From NCBI GenBank assembly GCA_044344145.1, contig JBIJDM010000139.1, positions 1-7,961 on the forward strand: a stretch of DNA of 7,961 nt. The letters run 5' to 3'. Positions 1-6,077 of this stretch are shown piece after piece. The notes beneath the pieces are model-generated. The model ran no database searches. It was not told the DNA's origin and saw only the letters and a list, made by a program, of their open reading frames with translations. Within the stretch, counting starts at the first letter, position 1. Each line of letters starts with the position of its first letter. The stretch is from JBAXGE01 sp044344145. Lineage in GTDB: Bacteria; Planctomycetota; Phycisphaerae; WQYP01. The position numbers and the translations under genes are program-made.

Positions 1-51
1 CTTGGGTTGCCTACTACCGTATGATACTATTATGCTATAACTTGTGTGGAA

Positions 52-100
52 CAACGAGGGCGTTGCCCTGGGCTATACAAATATTGCCCCGTTGGGGCAG
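52..100. repeat. REP-like pair of short palindromes beyond aroK
   Basis: Two perfect hairpins with the same GTT loop lie 15 bases apart: AGGGC-GTT-GCCCT at 57-69 and TGCCCC-GTT-GGGGCA at 85-99. The first can also refold as CAACG-AGGG-CGTTG (52-65). Paired hairpins with a shared loop are typical of repetitive extragenic palindromes, and the read-through (GVALGY..IAPLG) resembles peptides I recall from spurious ORFs in planctomycete and verrucomicrobial genomes; that is memory, not a search. The pair lies about 55 bases past the aroK stop and could also stop its transcript, but no T-run follows on either strand. The remainder of 1-152 is AT-rich at 20-43 and shows no gene. Confidence 0.5.
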
Positions 101-152
101 AATCCCCAAAGCTTCCCGGAAATATCGGATGCACCTTTAGCTTGCGCCCCAA

Positions 153-677
153 TTACCGCTGCAATTCCGGCCACCGTCCATACACCGCAGCCAGCAATCC
201 TGCCGCATCCGGCTGTGTGGTATCCACCCGCAGATCCGCACATGCGGCATAGATACCATTGCGTTGTTGCAGCAACCGCCGCACCTCTTCCAATCCCCCT
301 TGGGTGGTTAGATTCGGACGGTTTGCCTGCGAGGTCGGGTCGGCCTGAATGCGGGTGTATAGCACCTCGGCCGGGGCGTCCAGCCAGACCAGGTGGGCAT
401 GTTGTTTCAAACTGGCGACATTTTCGCGCCGTAACACCGCGCCGCCACCGAGTGCGATCACGGTGCGGGTGTGGCCTTCCAGGCTTTTTACCACATCGCT
501 TTCCGCCTGCCGGAAGCCTGCTTCGCCATGCTGGGCAAAGATGGCCGCGATGCTCTCGCCCGCCAATGCACAAATGCGTTGATCGGTATCCACGAATTCC
601 CAGCCCAGCGTTTTAGCCAGATACTGGCCAAAGGTGGTCTTACCCGAGCCGCGATAACCCATAAGTGCGATATTCAT
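153..677 (-). CDS. aroK: Shikimate kinase
   Basis: This cytoplasmic enzyme transfers the ATP gamma-phosphate to the 3-hydroxyl of shikimate, a late step towards chorismate and the aromatic amino acids. The 174-residue product matches the usual family length. Visible motifs are the Walker A P-loop GYRGSGKT (residues 7-14), the DTD motif (30-32) for magnesium and shikimate, FRQAE (55-59) with the substrate-binding arginine, GGG (77-79), the lid segment NRP (119-121) and the C-terminal arginine in RNGIY (139-143). The start gives the normal N-terminus directly before the first strand. The GAGG in front of it (679-682) is only about one base from the ATG, so ribosome binding looks weak or the message is leaderless. 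It is divergent from queD. aroK and aroL cannot be told apart here; the kinase call itself is secure. Confidence 0.95.
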   Translation of the reverse strand: MNIALMGYRGSGKTTFGQYLAKTLGWEFVDTDQRICALAGESIAAIFAQHGEAGFRQAESDVVKSLEGHTRTVIALGGGAVLRRENVASLKQHAHLVWLDAPAEVLYTRIQADPTSQANRPNLTTQGGLEEVRRLLQQRNGIYAACADLRVDTTQPDAAGLLAAVYGRWPELQR

Positions 678-683
678 ACCTCT

Positions 684-712
684 ATGGTATCCGACCCGGG
701 GGGCCGATTAAA
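684..712 (-). promoter_or_regulatory. Possible aroK promoter
   Basis: Read on the minus strand, TTTAAT (712-707) and TACCAT (689-684) are separated by 17 bases. Transcription would begin almost at the aroK ATG (677), which fits the poorly placed Shine-Dalgarno sequence. Both hexamers are weak matches to the sigma-70 consensus, so this is only a candidate. Confidence 0.22.
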
Positions 713-719
713 GCCCCAG

Positions 720-747
720 ATGAAAGCTAAAACCGGATGGGGTACAA
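720..747 (+). promoter_or_regulatory. Candidate queD promoter, leaderless
   Basis: ATGAAA (720-725, four of six matches to TTGACA) and TACAAT (742-747, five of six to TATAAT) are separated by 16 bases. The expected transcription start is 754-755, which is the A of the chosen queD ATG. No Shine-Dalgarno sequence precedes that ATG; the bases before it are TTCCCCC. The -10 box is also enclosed by a GGGG/CCCC inverted repeat (739-754). Confidence 0.4.
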
Positions 748-754
748 TTCCCCC

Positions 755-1141
755 ATGAGCCCAACGCCCGCTATCGTCGAATTGGTCAAGTCGTTTCATT
801 TCGAAGCGGCCCATTTGCTGCCCATGGTCCCGCCGGGGCACAAGTGCCGGCGGTTGCACGGCCACTCTTATCGCGTGGATGTGCTGGTGCGCGGCCCCAT
901 TGACCCCGCCACCGGGTGGTTGATGGATTTTGGCGCCCTGAAAGACGCCTTCGCGGATATCGATGATCAGCTTGATCACCGTTACCTCAACGACATCCCC
1001 GGTCTGGAAAACCCCACCAGCGAAAATCTGGCGGTCTGGATCTGGGCCCGGCTCAAACCCAAGCTGCCGGGTCTGGCGGAACTGAAAATCCACGAAACTT
1101 GCACCAGTTATTGTGTGTATCGCGGGCCGACGGCAACATAA
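755..1141 (+). CDS. queD: 6-carboxy-5,6,7,8-tetrahydropterin synthase
   Basis: QueD converts 7,8-dihydroneopterin triphosphate to 6-carboxytetrahydropterin, the second step of preQ0/queuosine synthesis, in the cytoplasm. From the ATG at 755 the product has 128 residues, close to the E. coli protein, which it closely resembles from memory. The zinc ligands are His20 (FEAAH), His35 and His37 (HGH). Cys31 in HKCRRLHGH is the catalytic cysteine, Asp74-His75 (LDHRYLND) complete the relay, and Glu114 in HETCTSYC anchors the pterin. The stretch IPGLENPTSE is typical of QueD rather than of eukaryotic-type pyruvoyltetrahydropterin synthases. An in-frame ATG at 737 would add six residues, but it lies upstream of the -10 box and has no Shine-Dalgarno. 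pepF starts 36 bases after the stop and may be co-transcribed. No other que genes are in view. Confidence 0.94.
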   Translation: MSPTPAIVELVKSFHFEAAHLLPMVPPGHKCRRLHGHSYRVDVLVRGPIDPATGWLMDFGALKDAFADIDDQLDHRYLNDIPGLENPTSENLAVWIWARLKPKLPGLAELKIHETCTSYCVYRGPTAT

Positions 1142-1177
1142 TCCCAACCAATATATTTTTTCGCAAAGGGTTTACCC

Positions 1178-2986
1178 ATGGCCAAAGTTGTCTCGATTCC
1201 ACCCCGCAGCCAGATCAACCCCGCCGATATGTGGGACCTGAGCAGTCTGTACGCCAGTGATGCCGCGTGGGAAAAGGATTTCAAGGTCTTCACCAAGCGG
1301 ATCGGCGAGTTTGCCGCGTATAAGGGTAGGTTGGGTGACGGCGCGGCGAGTGTGCTGGCGCTGCTGCAATTGGACAGCGCCGTGGATCAACTGGCCGAAC
1401 GGCTGGGCAACTATGCCTTCCTGAAAACTGCCGAAGATCAGGCCAACTCCACCTATCAACGGATGAAGGGGCGTTACATGCATGTGGCGACGCAGGCTTC
1501 GGAAGCCACCGCCTGGATTCGCCCGGAGTTGCTGGGGCTGCCGCAGGCTACGCTGGATGGTTATCTGGCCGCGCCGGAATTGGCCGACTGGAAGTTGGCG
1601 TTGAGCCGCATCATCCGTTACAAGCCCCACACCCTTAGCGACCGCGAAGAGCAGCTTTTGGCCATGTCGGGGCAGATGGCCGGCGGCGCGAATCAGATTT
1701 TCAGCCAGCTTAACGACAGCGATTTGAAGTGGGGCGTGATCAAGGACGAGAAAAATGTTTCCGTGGAACTGGGCCATTCCAGCTTCAGTAAATTCCTGCA
1801 ATCCCCCAGCCGGCGGGTGCGCAAAGAGGCTTTTCATGCCTACTACGCCCAGTTTGAAGCGCACAAAAATACCCTCGCGGCCAGCTATCACACCGGCGTG
1901 CAGCGCGATGTATTTTATGCCCGCGCCCGTGGTTACGAGTCCGCCCGCGCCAGCAGTCTGTTCGCCGACAATGTCCCCGTCAAGGTCTATGACAGTCTGA
2001 TCAATGCTGTGCACAAAAACTTCCCGGCCATGCACCGGTATATCAAACTCCGCCAGAAGGCTCTGAAGCTGAAGGCCGTGCACATGTATGACACGTATGT
2101 GCCGCTGGTCAAACAATCCAAGCAGGAATATCCCTGGGATCAGGCCGTGCGCATGGTTACCGAAGCGCTGGCGCCGCTGGGGACGGAATATACCAAGGTG
2201 CTGCAGGCCGGGCTGACCAGCGAACGCTGGTGCGACCGTTATCCCAATCAGGGCAAGCGTTCCGGCGCGTTCTCCAGCGGTGGCTTTGTGGGCAAGCCCT
2301 ATATCCTGATGAATTACCAGCCCACCGTGCTGGACCATGTCTTTACGCTGGCCCACGAAGCGGGCCACTCGATGCACACGTATTATTCCGCCCGCAGCCA
2401 GCCGTACCAGTATTACGGCTATACCATTTTCGTCGCGGAGGTGGCCAGCACCTTTAACGAGCAATTGCTGCTCAAGCATCTGCTGGAGCAGGCGAAGGAC
2501 CGGCATACCCGCGCGCTACTGATCAATCACGCGATTGATGAAATCCGTGGCACCGTGATCCGCCAGACCATGTTCGCGGAATTCGAAAAAATCAGCCACG
2601 AATTGGTGGAAAAGGGCGAGCCGCTGACCGTGGAATGTCTGCGCAAGGCCTATCGCGGCCTGCTGGAACAATACTTTGGCCCCGGCTTTGTTATTGACCC
2701 GGAACTGGAATTGGAATGCCTGCGCATCCCGCATTTCTACAATGCCTTCTATGTCTACAAATACGCCACCGGCCTGTCGGCGGCGGTGGCCCTGAGCCAG
2801 CGCGTGCTCAAGGGCGGACCACGCGAACTCGACGCCTATCTGGGCTTCCTCCGGGGCGGCTGCAGCCAATGGCCGCTGGACCTGCTGCGCAGCGCTGGCG
2901 TGGATATGGAAAAACCCGGCCCCGTCAATACCACCCTTGCCCACTTCGGCGATTTGGTGGATGAATTGGATGACTTGATTGGGTAA
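1178..2986 (+). CDS. pepF: Oligoendopeptidase F (M3 family zinc metallopeptidase)
   Basis: This is a cytoplasmic metallopeptidase of the M3B (PepF) type that cleaves short peptides, probably in peptide turnover. The 602-residue product has the family's full length. An N-terminal all-helical region (about 1-200) precedes the catalytic domain. The zinc motif HEAGH is at 393-397 and the third ligand is Glu421 in FVAEVAST, at the spacing expected for gluzincins. The C-terminal segment IPHFYNAFYVYKYATG carries the histidine and tyrosines that shape the substrate site in this family. There is no signal peptide or membrane segment. AAAGGG (1165-1170) sits seven bases before the ATG. The gap to queD is 36 AT-rich bases with no hairpin, so read-through from queD is plausible although no functional link is evident. 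Confidence 0.94.
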   Translation: MAKVVSIPPRSQINPADMWDLSSLYASDAAWEKDFKVFTKRIGEFAAYKGRLGDGAASVLALLQLDSAVDQLAERLGNYAFLKTAEDQANSTYQRMKGRYMHVATQASEATAWIRPELLGLPQATLDGYLAAPELADWKLALSRIIRYKPHTLSDREEQLLAMSGQMAGGANQIFSQLNDSDLKWGVIKDEKNVSVELGHSSFSKFLQSPSRRVRKEAFHAYYAQFEAHKNTLAASYHTGVQRDVFYARARGYESARASSLFADNVPVKVYDSLINAVHKNFPAMHRYIKLRQKALKLKAVHMYDTYVPLVKQSKQEYPWDQAVRMVTEALAPLGTEYTKVLQAGLTSERWCDRYPNQGKRSGAFSSGGFVGKPYILMNYQPTVLDHVFTLAHEAGHSMHTYYSARSQPYQYYGYTIFVAEVASTFNEQLLLKHLLEQAKDRHTRALLINHAIDEIRGTVIRQTMFAEFEKISHELVEKGEPLTVECLRKAYRGLLEQYFGPGFVIDPELELECLRIPHFYNAFYVYKYATGLSAAVALSQRVLKGGPRELDAYLGFLRGGCSQWPLDLLRSAGVDMEKPGPVNTTLAHFGDLVDELDDLIG

Positions 2987-3020
2987 ATGGATTGGGACCG
3001 ATGCACGGACGGACGCGTAT

Positions 3021-3037
3021 ACGGGCAAAATGCCCGT
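3021..3037. repeat. Short palindromic repeat between pepF and the exporter gene
   Basis: ACGGGC-AAAAT-GCCCGT forms a perfect six-pair hairpin 35 bases after the pepF stop. On the minus strand it reads ACGGGCATTTTGCCCGT, which translates as TGILPV. I recall that hexapeptide from many spurious ORFs in Verrucomicrobiota, Planctomycetota and Lentisphaerota, where this palindrome is dispersed between genes. A GGACGCG direct repeat (3011-3017 and 3040-3046) flanks it. It could also stop pepF transcription, but no T-run follows. Confidence 0.5.
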
Positions 3038-3095
3038 GGGGACGCGCATTGGGGGGCGAAACGTCATACAATCCATGCAGGAGCGTTAGGCTAAC

Positions 3096-5102
3096 ATGGA
3101 ATCCAGTCGCAAACGGTTCAATATATTTCGCCGCAAGATGAAGGCGGGTGAGTTGGAGATGTCCCGGTTTCGGGACAAGAATGACCACACGCCGGTGCCG
3201 ATGGGTTTTGGCCGGCACCGCGACAATGCCCAGCCGCATGAATTCAAACTTACACGCGGGCGATTGTTGCAGGAATATGCCCGGATTCTGCGCGGGTATT
3301 ACAGCGCGGTGGGGTTGTTGCTGCTGGTGGTTATTCTGGGCACGGTGGTGACGCTGATTTCGCCGCTGGCGATCAAGATTCTGATTGACTATATCGTCCC
3401 CGGCAAAAGTCTGGGGGATTATCCGCCGTTGCGGGCGTGGCGCGAGTATCTGCCGGATACGCCGGGTGGGTCGCTGCATTGGCTGGGCTTTGTCATGGCG
3501 GGGGCCGCGCTGCTCGGTGTGGGGATGGAGTGGCTGCGGATGATTTCGGTGCAGCGGCTGAATTTCCGGCTGGCGGGCACGCTGCGCCAGCGGCTGATGG
3601 CCCATCTGATGAGCCTGTCCATCAAGCAACTGTCCGACTACCGCACGGGCGGGATTGTCAGCCGGATCATGAGCGATGCCGATCAGGTGGTGGGCGGGGT
3701 GCAGAATGCGATTATCAATCCGTTTAACGCGCTGCTGCGGGTGGGTGGGGTGGTGGGGTTGCTGCTGTATACGGATTGGCGGCTGAGTGTGGGGGCGGCG
3801 CTGCTGATCCCGCCGGTGCTGCTGATTCATATGTGGCTGTTCCGGCGGCTGCGGCCGATGTGGCGGAATATTCAGGATGACAAGGCGCTGTTATCGGCGC
3901 GACTGACGGATACGTACAGTGGGGTGGCGGTGGTGCGGTCGTTCCGGCGGGAACGCACCGAGCAACTGAATTTCGGGCTGGCGCAGGACACCATGATCCG
4001 CAAGCAGCAGTTCACCAGCATTCTGGCCCGCTGGCTGTCCACGGGGTGGGGGGTGTTTGTGCCGGGGGCGAGTCTGATGATTTTCTGGTATGGCGGGGTG
4101 CGCGTGGTGCGCGGGGATTTGCTGATGGGTGATCTGGTGATGTTCCAGAGTTACATCCTGCTGCTGCTGGGGCCGGTGACAAGCATGATCGAATCCATGC
4201 AGAACCTGCAACAGAATCTGGGCGCGCTGGACCGGGTGGTGGATGTGCTCAAGCAGCCTGCGGATATGCCCGATGCGGCCGATGCCCTGCCGCTGGCGAC
4301 GTGCGCGGGCCAGGTACGGCTGGAAAATCTGACGTTCAGTTATACGCCGGACCGGCCGGTGCTGAAGGATGTCACGCTGGAGATTCCCGCCGGGGCGACG
4401 GTGGCGCTGGTGGGGCCGAGTGGTTCGGGCAAGACGACGTTGAGCAATCTGGTGGCGCGGTTTTACGACCCGCAGGCGGGGCGGATCACGCTGGACGGGG
4501 TGGATATCCGCCGGTACCAGCGCGATGATTACCGCCGGCAGTTGGCGCTGGTGTTGCAGAATGTGTATATGTTCGACGGCACGGTGCGCGACAATATCGC
4601 CTATGGCCTGCGCCATGCGACTCTGGAGCAGATTCAGGCGGCGGCGAAGCTGGCCAATGCCCATGACTTTATTATGGAAATGGAACAGGGGTACGACACG
4701 CATCTGGGCGAGCGCGGCGGGCGGCTGTCGGGCGGGCAACGGCAACGCATCAGCATCGCGCGGGCGATTCTGGCGGACCCGCGGATTTTGATTCTCGACG
4801 AGGCGACCAGTTCGCTGGACAGCCAATCGGAAAAACAGATTCAGGCGGCGCTGCGCAGTCTGATGGGCACGCGGACGACGCTGGTGATCGCGCACCGGCT
4901 GAGTACCATCATGCACGCGGATAAGATTGTGGTGCTGGTGGAGGGCGCGGTGCAGGAACAGGGCACGCATGAGGAATTGCTGGCGTTGGATGGGCTGTAT
5001 GCCCGCATGTTCCAGCAGCAATTCGCGGAACACCGCGATCCGGATTTGGAACGCATCGGGTGGAACGATACCACCGACCCGACCACGCCGGCGGGGGTAT
5101 GA
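3096..5102 (+). CDS. ABC exporter, fused permease and ATPase (MsbA/LmrA type)
   Basis: The product is a half-transporter that would homodimerise in the inner membrane and use ATP to export a lipid or other hydrophobic substrate; the substrate cannot be read from sequence. It has 668 residues. A charged cytoplasmic N-terminus of about 65 residues is longer than in MsbA. Membrane helices lie at about 70-100, 128-150, 210-250 (two) and 315-365 (two). The nucleotide-binding domain has Walker A GPSGSGKTT (440-448), the Q-loop in VLQNVYMFDGTVRDN, the signature LSGGQ (544-548), Walker B ILILDEATSS with Asp568 and Glu569, the D-loop SLD (573-575) and the switch His600, so the ATPase site looks intact. 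AGGAG (3079-3083) is 12 bases before the ATG and TACAAT (3067-3072) may be a -10 box. In-frame ATGs at 3138 and 3159 are alternatives that would shorten the N-terminus. Confidence 0.9.
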   Translation: MESSRKRFNIFRRKMKAGELEMSRFRDKNDHTPVPMGFGRHRDNAQPHEFKLTRGRLLQEYARILRGYYSAVGLLLLVVILGTVVTLISPLAIKILIDYIVPGKSLGDYPPLRAWREYLPDTPGGSLHWLGFVMAGAALLGVGMEWLRMISVQRLNFRLAGTLRQRLMAHLMSLSIKQLSDYRTGGIVSRIMSDADQVVGGVQNAIINPFNALLRVGGVVGLLLYTDWRLSVGAALLIPPVLLIHMWLFRRLRPMWRNIQDDKALLSARLTDTYSGVAVVRSFRRERTEQLNFGLAQDTMIRKQQFTSILARWLSTGWGVFVPGASLMIFWYGGVRVVRGDLLMGDLVMFQSYILLLLGPVTSMIESMQNLQQNLGALDRVVDVLKQPADMPDAADALPLATCAGQVRLENLTFSYTPDRPVLKDVTLEIPAGATVALVGPSGSGKTTLSNLVARFYDPQAGRITLDGVDIRRYQRDDYRRQLALVLQNVYMFDGTVRDNIAYGLRHATLEQIQAAAKLANAHDFIMEMEQGYDTHLGERGGRLSGGQRQRISIARAILADPRILILDEATSSLDSQSEKQIQAALRSLMGTRTTLVIAHRLSTIMHADKIVVLVEGAVQEQGTHEELLALDGLYARMFQQQFAEHRDPDLERIGWNDTTDPTTPAGV

Positions 5103-5169
5103 GCCAACGGTAGGCTGAGCCTGGCTGGAATCTATCCACGAAACTACTCTGGATTGCGGCTGTTGCTGA

Positions 5170-5195
5170 CGCGGGGCGTGGCCGCGCGGTTTTCT
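5170..5195 (+). terminator. Possible terminator after the ABC exporter
   Basis: CGCGG (5170-5174) and CCGCG (5182-5186) pair around a seven-base loop, and TTTTCT follows from 5190. It lies 67 bases past the exporter stop and before the next promoter. The stem is short and three bases separate it from the T-run, so this is a moderate candidate. Confidence 0.35.
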
Positions 5196-5225
5196 GGAAA
5201 TAGCGATGGAACCGTGTGTAGCGAA

Positions 5226-5270
5226 CCAATATTGGACTATAATTATCCTATATCCGGAAACCGTTTCCGG
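5226..5270 (+). promoter_or_regulatory. Promoter with flanking palindromic operators for the membrane protein gene
   Basis: A perfect TATAAT (5238-5243) predicts transcription from about 5250. No good -35 box is found at the usual spacing. Upstream of the -10 is the perfect palindrome CCAATATTGG (5226-5235). Just downstream of the start is CCGGAAA-CCG-TTTCCGG (5254-5270), two perfect seven-base arms around CCG. The GAAACCGTTTC core resembles LacI/GalR-family operators, and its place over the first transcribed bases suits a repressor. The missing -35 with a palindrome in the spacer would also suit an activator. The regulator itself is not in the window. Confidence 0.5.
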
Positions 5271-5300
5271 TGGCGGTGTGTTTTAGGTCAGGATTCGCTG

Positions 5301-5885
5301 ATGACAAAACTATGGTTGAAGTTCTCCCTGCTGATGCTGGGGGCCGGGTTGTATGCCGTGATACGGTATAACTATTTTGGTGGTGTCGCGCCCGCACAGA
5401 TACCGGTTTTTATCGGTAATAAAATTTGCGCGGTGGCGGCCGTGGCTTGTGTGGCGCTGTTGGCGTATGCGTATTATCGGCGACAGGTGGTGGCGGGGCA
5501 GTTTTGGCTGAAGGCCGGGGGGACGCTGGCGCTGCTGCATGTGCTCATGTCGTTAAGTATTTTGAATTCCAGCAATTACAAGAAGTTTTTTCTGCCCGAC
5601 CCCAATCAGGGACAATTGAGCCTGTTGGGCCAAGGGGCAATTTTGGCGGGGGTGCTGGCGGTAGCGGCGTGGTGGAAATGGCTGCGGCCGCAGGACGCCA
5701 TGAGTCCCGGCTGGGGCAAAGTGTTGGTGGTGGTGCTGATCGGATCGCATGTGACCATCATGGGCTTTGCGGGGTGGTTTACGCCGGAAAAGTGGCCCGG
5801 TGGTATGCCGTCATTTACGATATACGGGGCAATTTTCGCCCTTGCGGCTGTTGGGCTGTTCTGGCCGCGTCGAACCAAGCCTTAA
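5301..5885 (+). CDS. Six-helix membrane protein, possibly ferric-reductase-like
   Basis: The 194-residue product is strongly hydrophobic, with about six membrane segments near residues 5-22, 40-58, 70-88, 108-126, 140-158 and 170-188. His80 (LALLHVLMSL) and His150 (LIGSHVTIMG) each sit inside a helix, as expected for haem ligands. The layout, with YNYFGG and an FIGNK segment early and GFAGWFTPEKWPGG late, reminds me of bacterial proteins related to the ferric-reductase transmembrane domain. That is family memory only and no enzymatic domain is fused. The ATG at 5301 is chosen because AGGTCAGGA (5285-5293) precedes it at a good distance. The frame is open upstream to 5154, but that part would be hydrophilic and would cover the promoter. 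It appears to be monocistronic. Confidence 0.75.
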   Translation: MTKLWLKFSLLMLGAGLYAVIRYNYFGGVAPAQIPVFIGNKICAVAAVACVALLAYAYYRRQVVAGQFWLKAGGTLALLHVLMSLSILNSSNYKKFFLPDPNQGQLSLLGQGAILAGVLAVAAWWKWLRPQDAMSPGWGKVLVVVLIGSHVTIMGFAGWFTPEKWPGGMPSFTIYGAIFALAAVGLFWPRRTKP

Positions 5886-5914
5886 GCGGCGTGGCAACAT
5901 GCCTCCGGCCAGAC

Positions 5915-5943
5915 TTGAACAAGCGTCCCCGGCATGGTAATCT
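5915..5943 (+). promoter_or_regulatory. Probable tRNA-Asn promoter
   Basis: TTGAAC (5915-5920) and TAATCT (5938-5943) are 17 bases apart, and TG at 5935-5936 makes an extended -10. Transcription would begin near 5950, leaving a leader of about 56 bases. That leader holds a small hairpin, GGCGA-ATCA-TCGCC (5986-5999), just before the mature tRNA 5' end. Confidence 0.45.
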
Positions 5944-6005
5944 ACGCAATCTACACCACGGGAGCCATCCCGGTGGGGTAGTTGCGGCGAATCATCGCCC
6001 CATGA

Positions 6006-6077
6006 TCCGCGATAGCTCAATGGTAGAGCATCCGGCTGTTAACCGGAATGTTGTAGGTTCGAGTCCTACTCGCGGAG
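6006..6077 (+). tRNA. tRNA-Asn (anticodon GTT)
   Basis: The full cloverleaf can be folded by hand. The acceptor stem TCCGCGA (6006-6012) pairs perfectly with TCGCGGA (6070-6076), and G6077 is the discriminator. The D arm is GCTC/GAGC (6015-6018 and 6026-6029). The anticodon stem TCCGG/CCGGA encloses the loop CTGTTAA with anticodon GTT at 6038-6040. The T arm GTAGG/CCTAC (6053-6057 and 6065-6069) encloses TTCGAGT. CCA is not encoded; GTC follows the discriminator. The gene is the integration target of the element to its right, and its 3' part is presumably the element-borne copy that restores a functional tRNA. Confidence 0.97.

Noticed and set aside
44..616. 190-codon open frame on the plus strand over aroK
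   Set aside because: It is antisense to a clear shikimate kinase, begins in the REP-like repeat, and is rich in Pro, Arg and Cys with no recognisable domain.
737..754. Earlier ATG for queD
   Set aside because: It has no ribosome binding site and lies upstream of the likely -10 box and transcription start.
1150..1161. T-run between queD and pepF as a terminator
   Set aside because: No hairpin precedes the TATATTTTTT stretch.
1172..2506. 444-codon open frame antisense to pepF
   Set aside because: It mirrors codon bias of the real gene; its composition is Gly-, His- and Gln-rich and it has no motif, while pepF has intact catalytic residues.
3891..5033. 380-codon open frame antisense to the ABC exporter
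   Set aside because: It is a shadow of a GC-rich gene, dominated by Arg, His, Gln and Pro.
5154..5300. Upstream extension of the membrane protein gene by 49 codons
   Set aside because: The extension is hydrophilic, overlaps the TATAAT and both palindromes, and ignores the good ribosome binding site before 5301.
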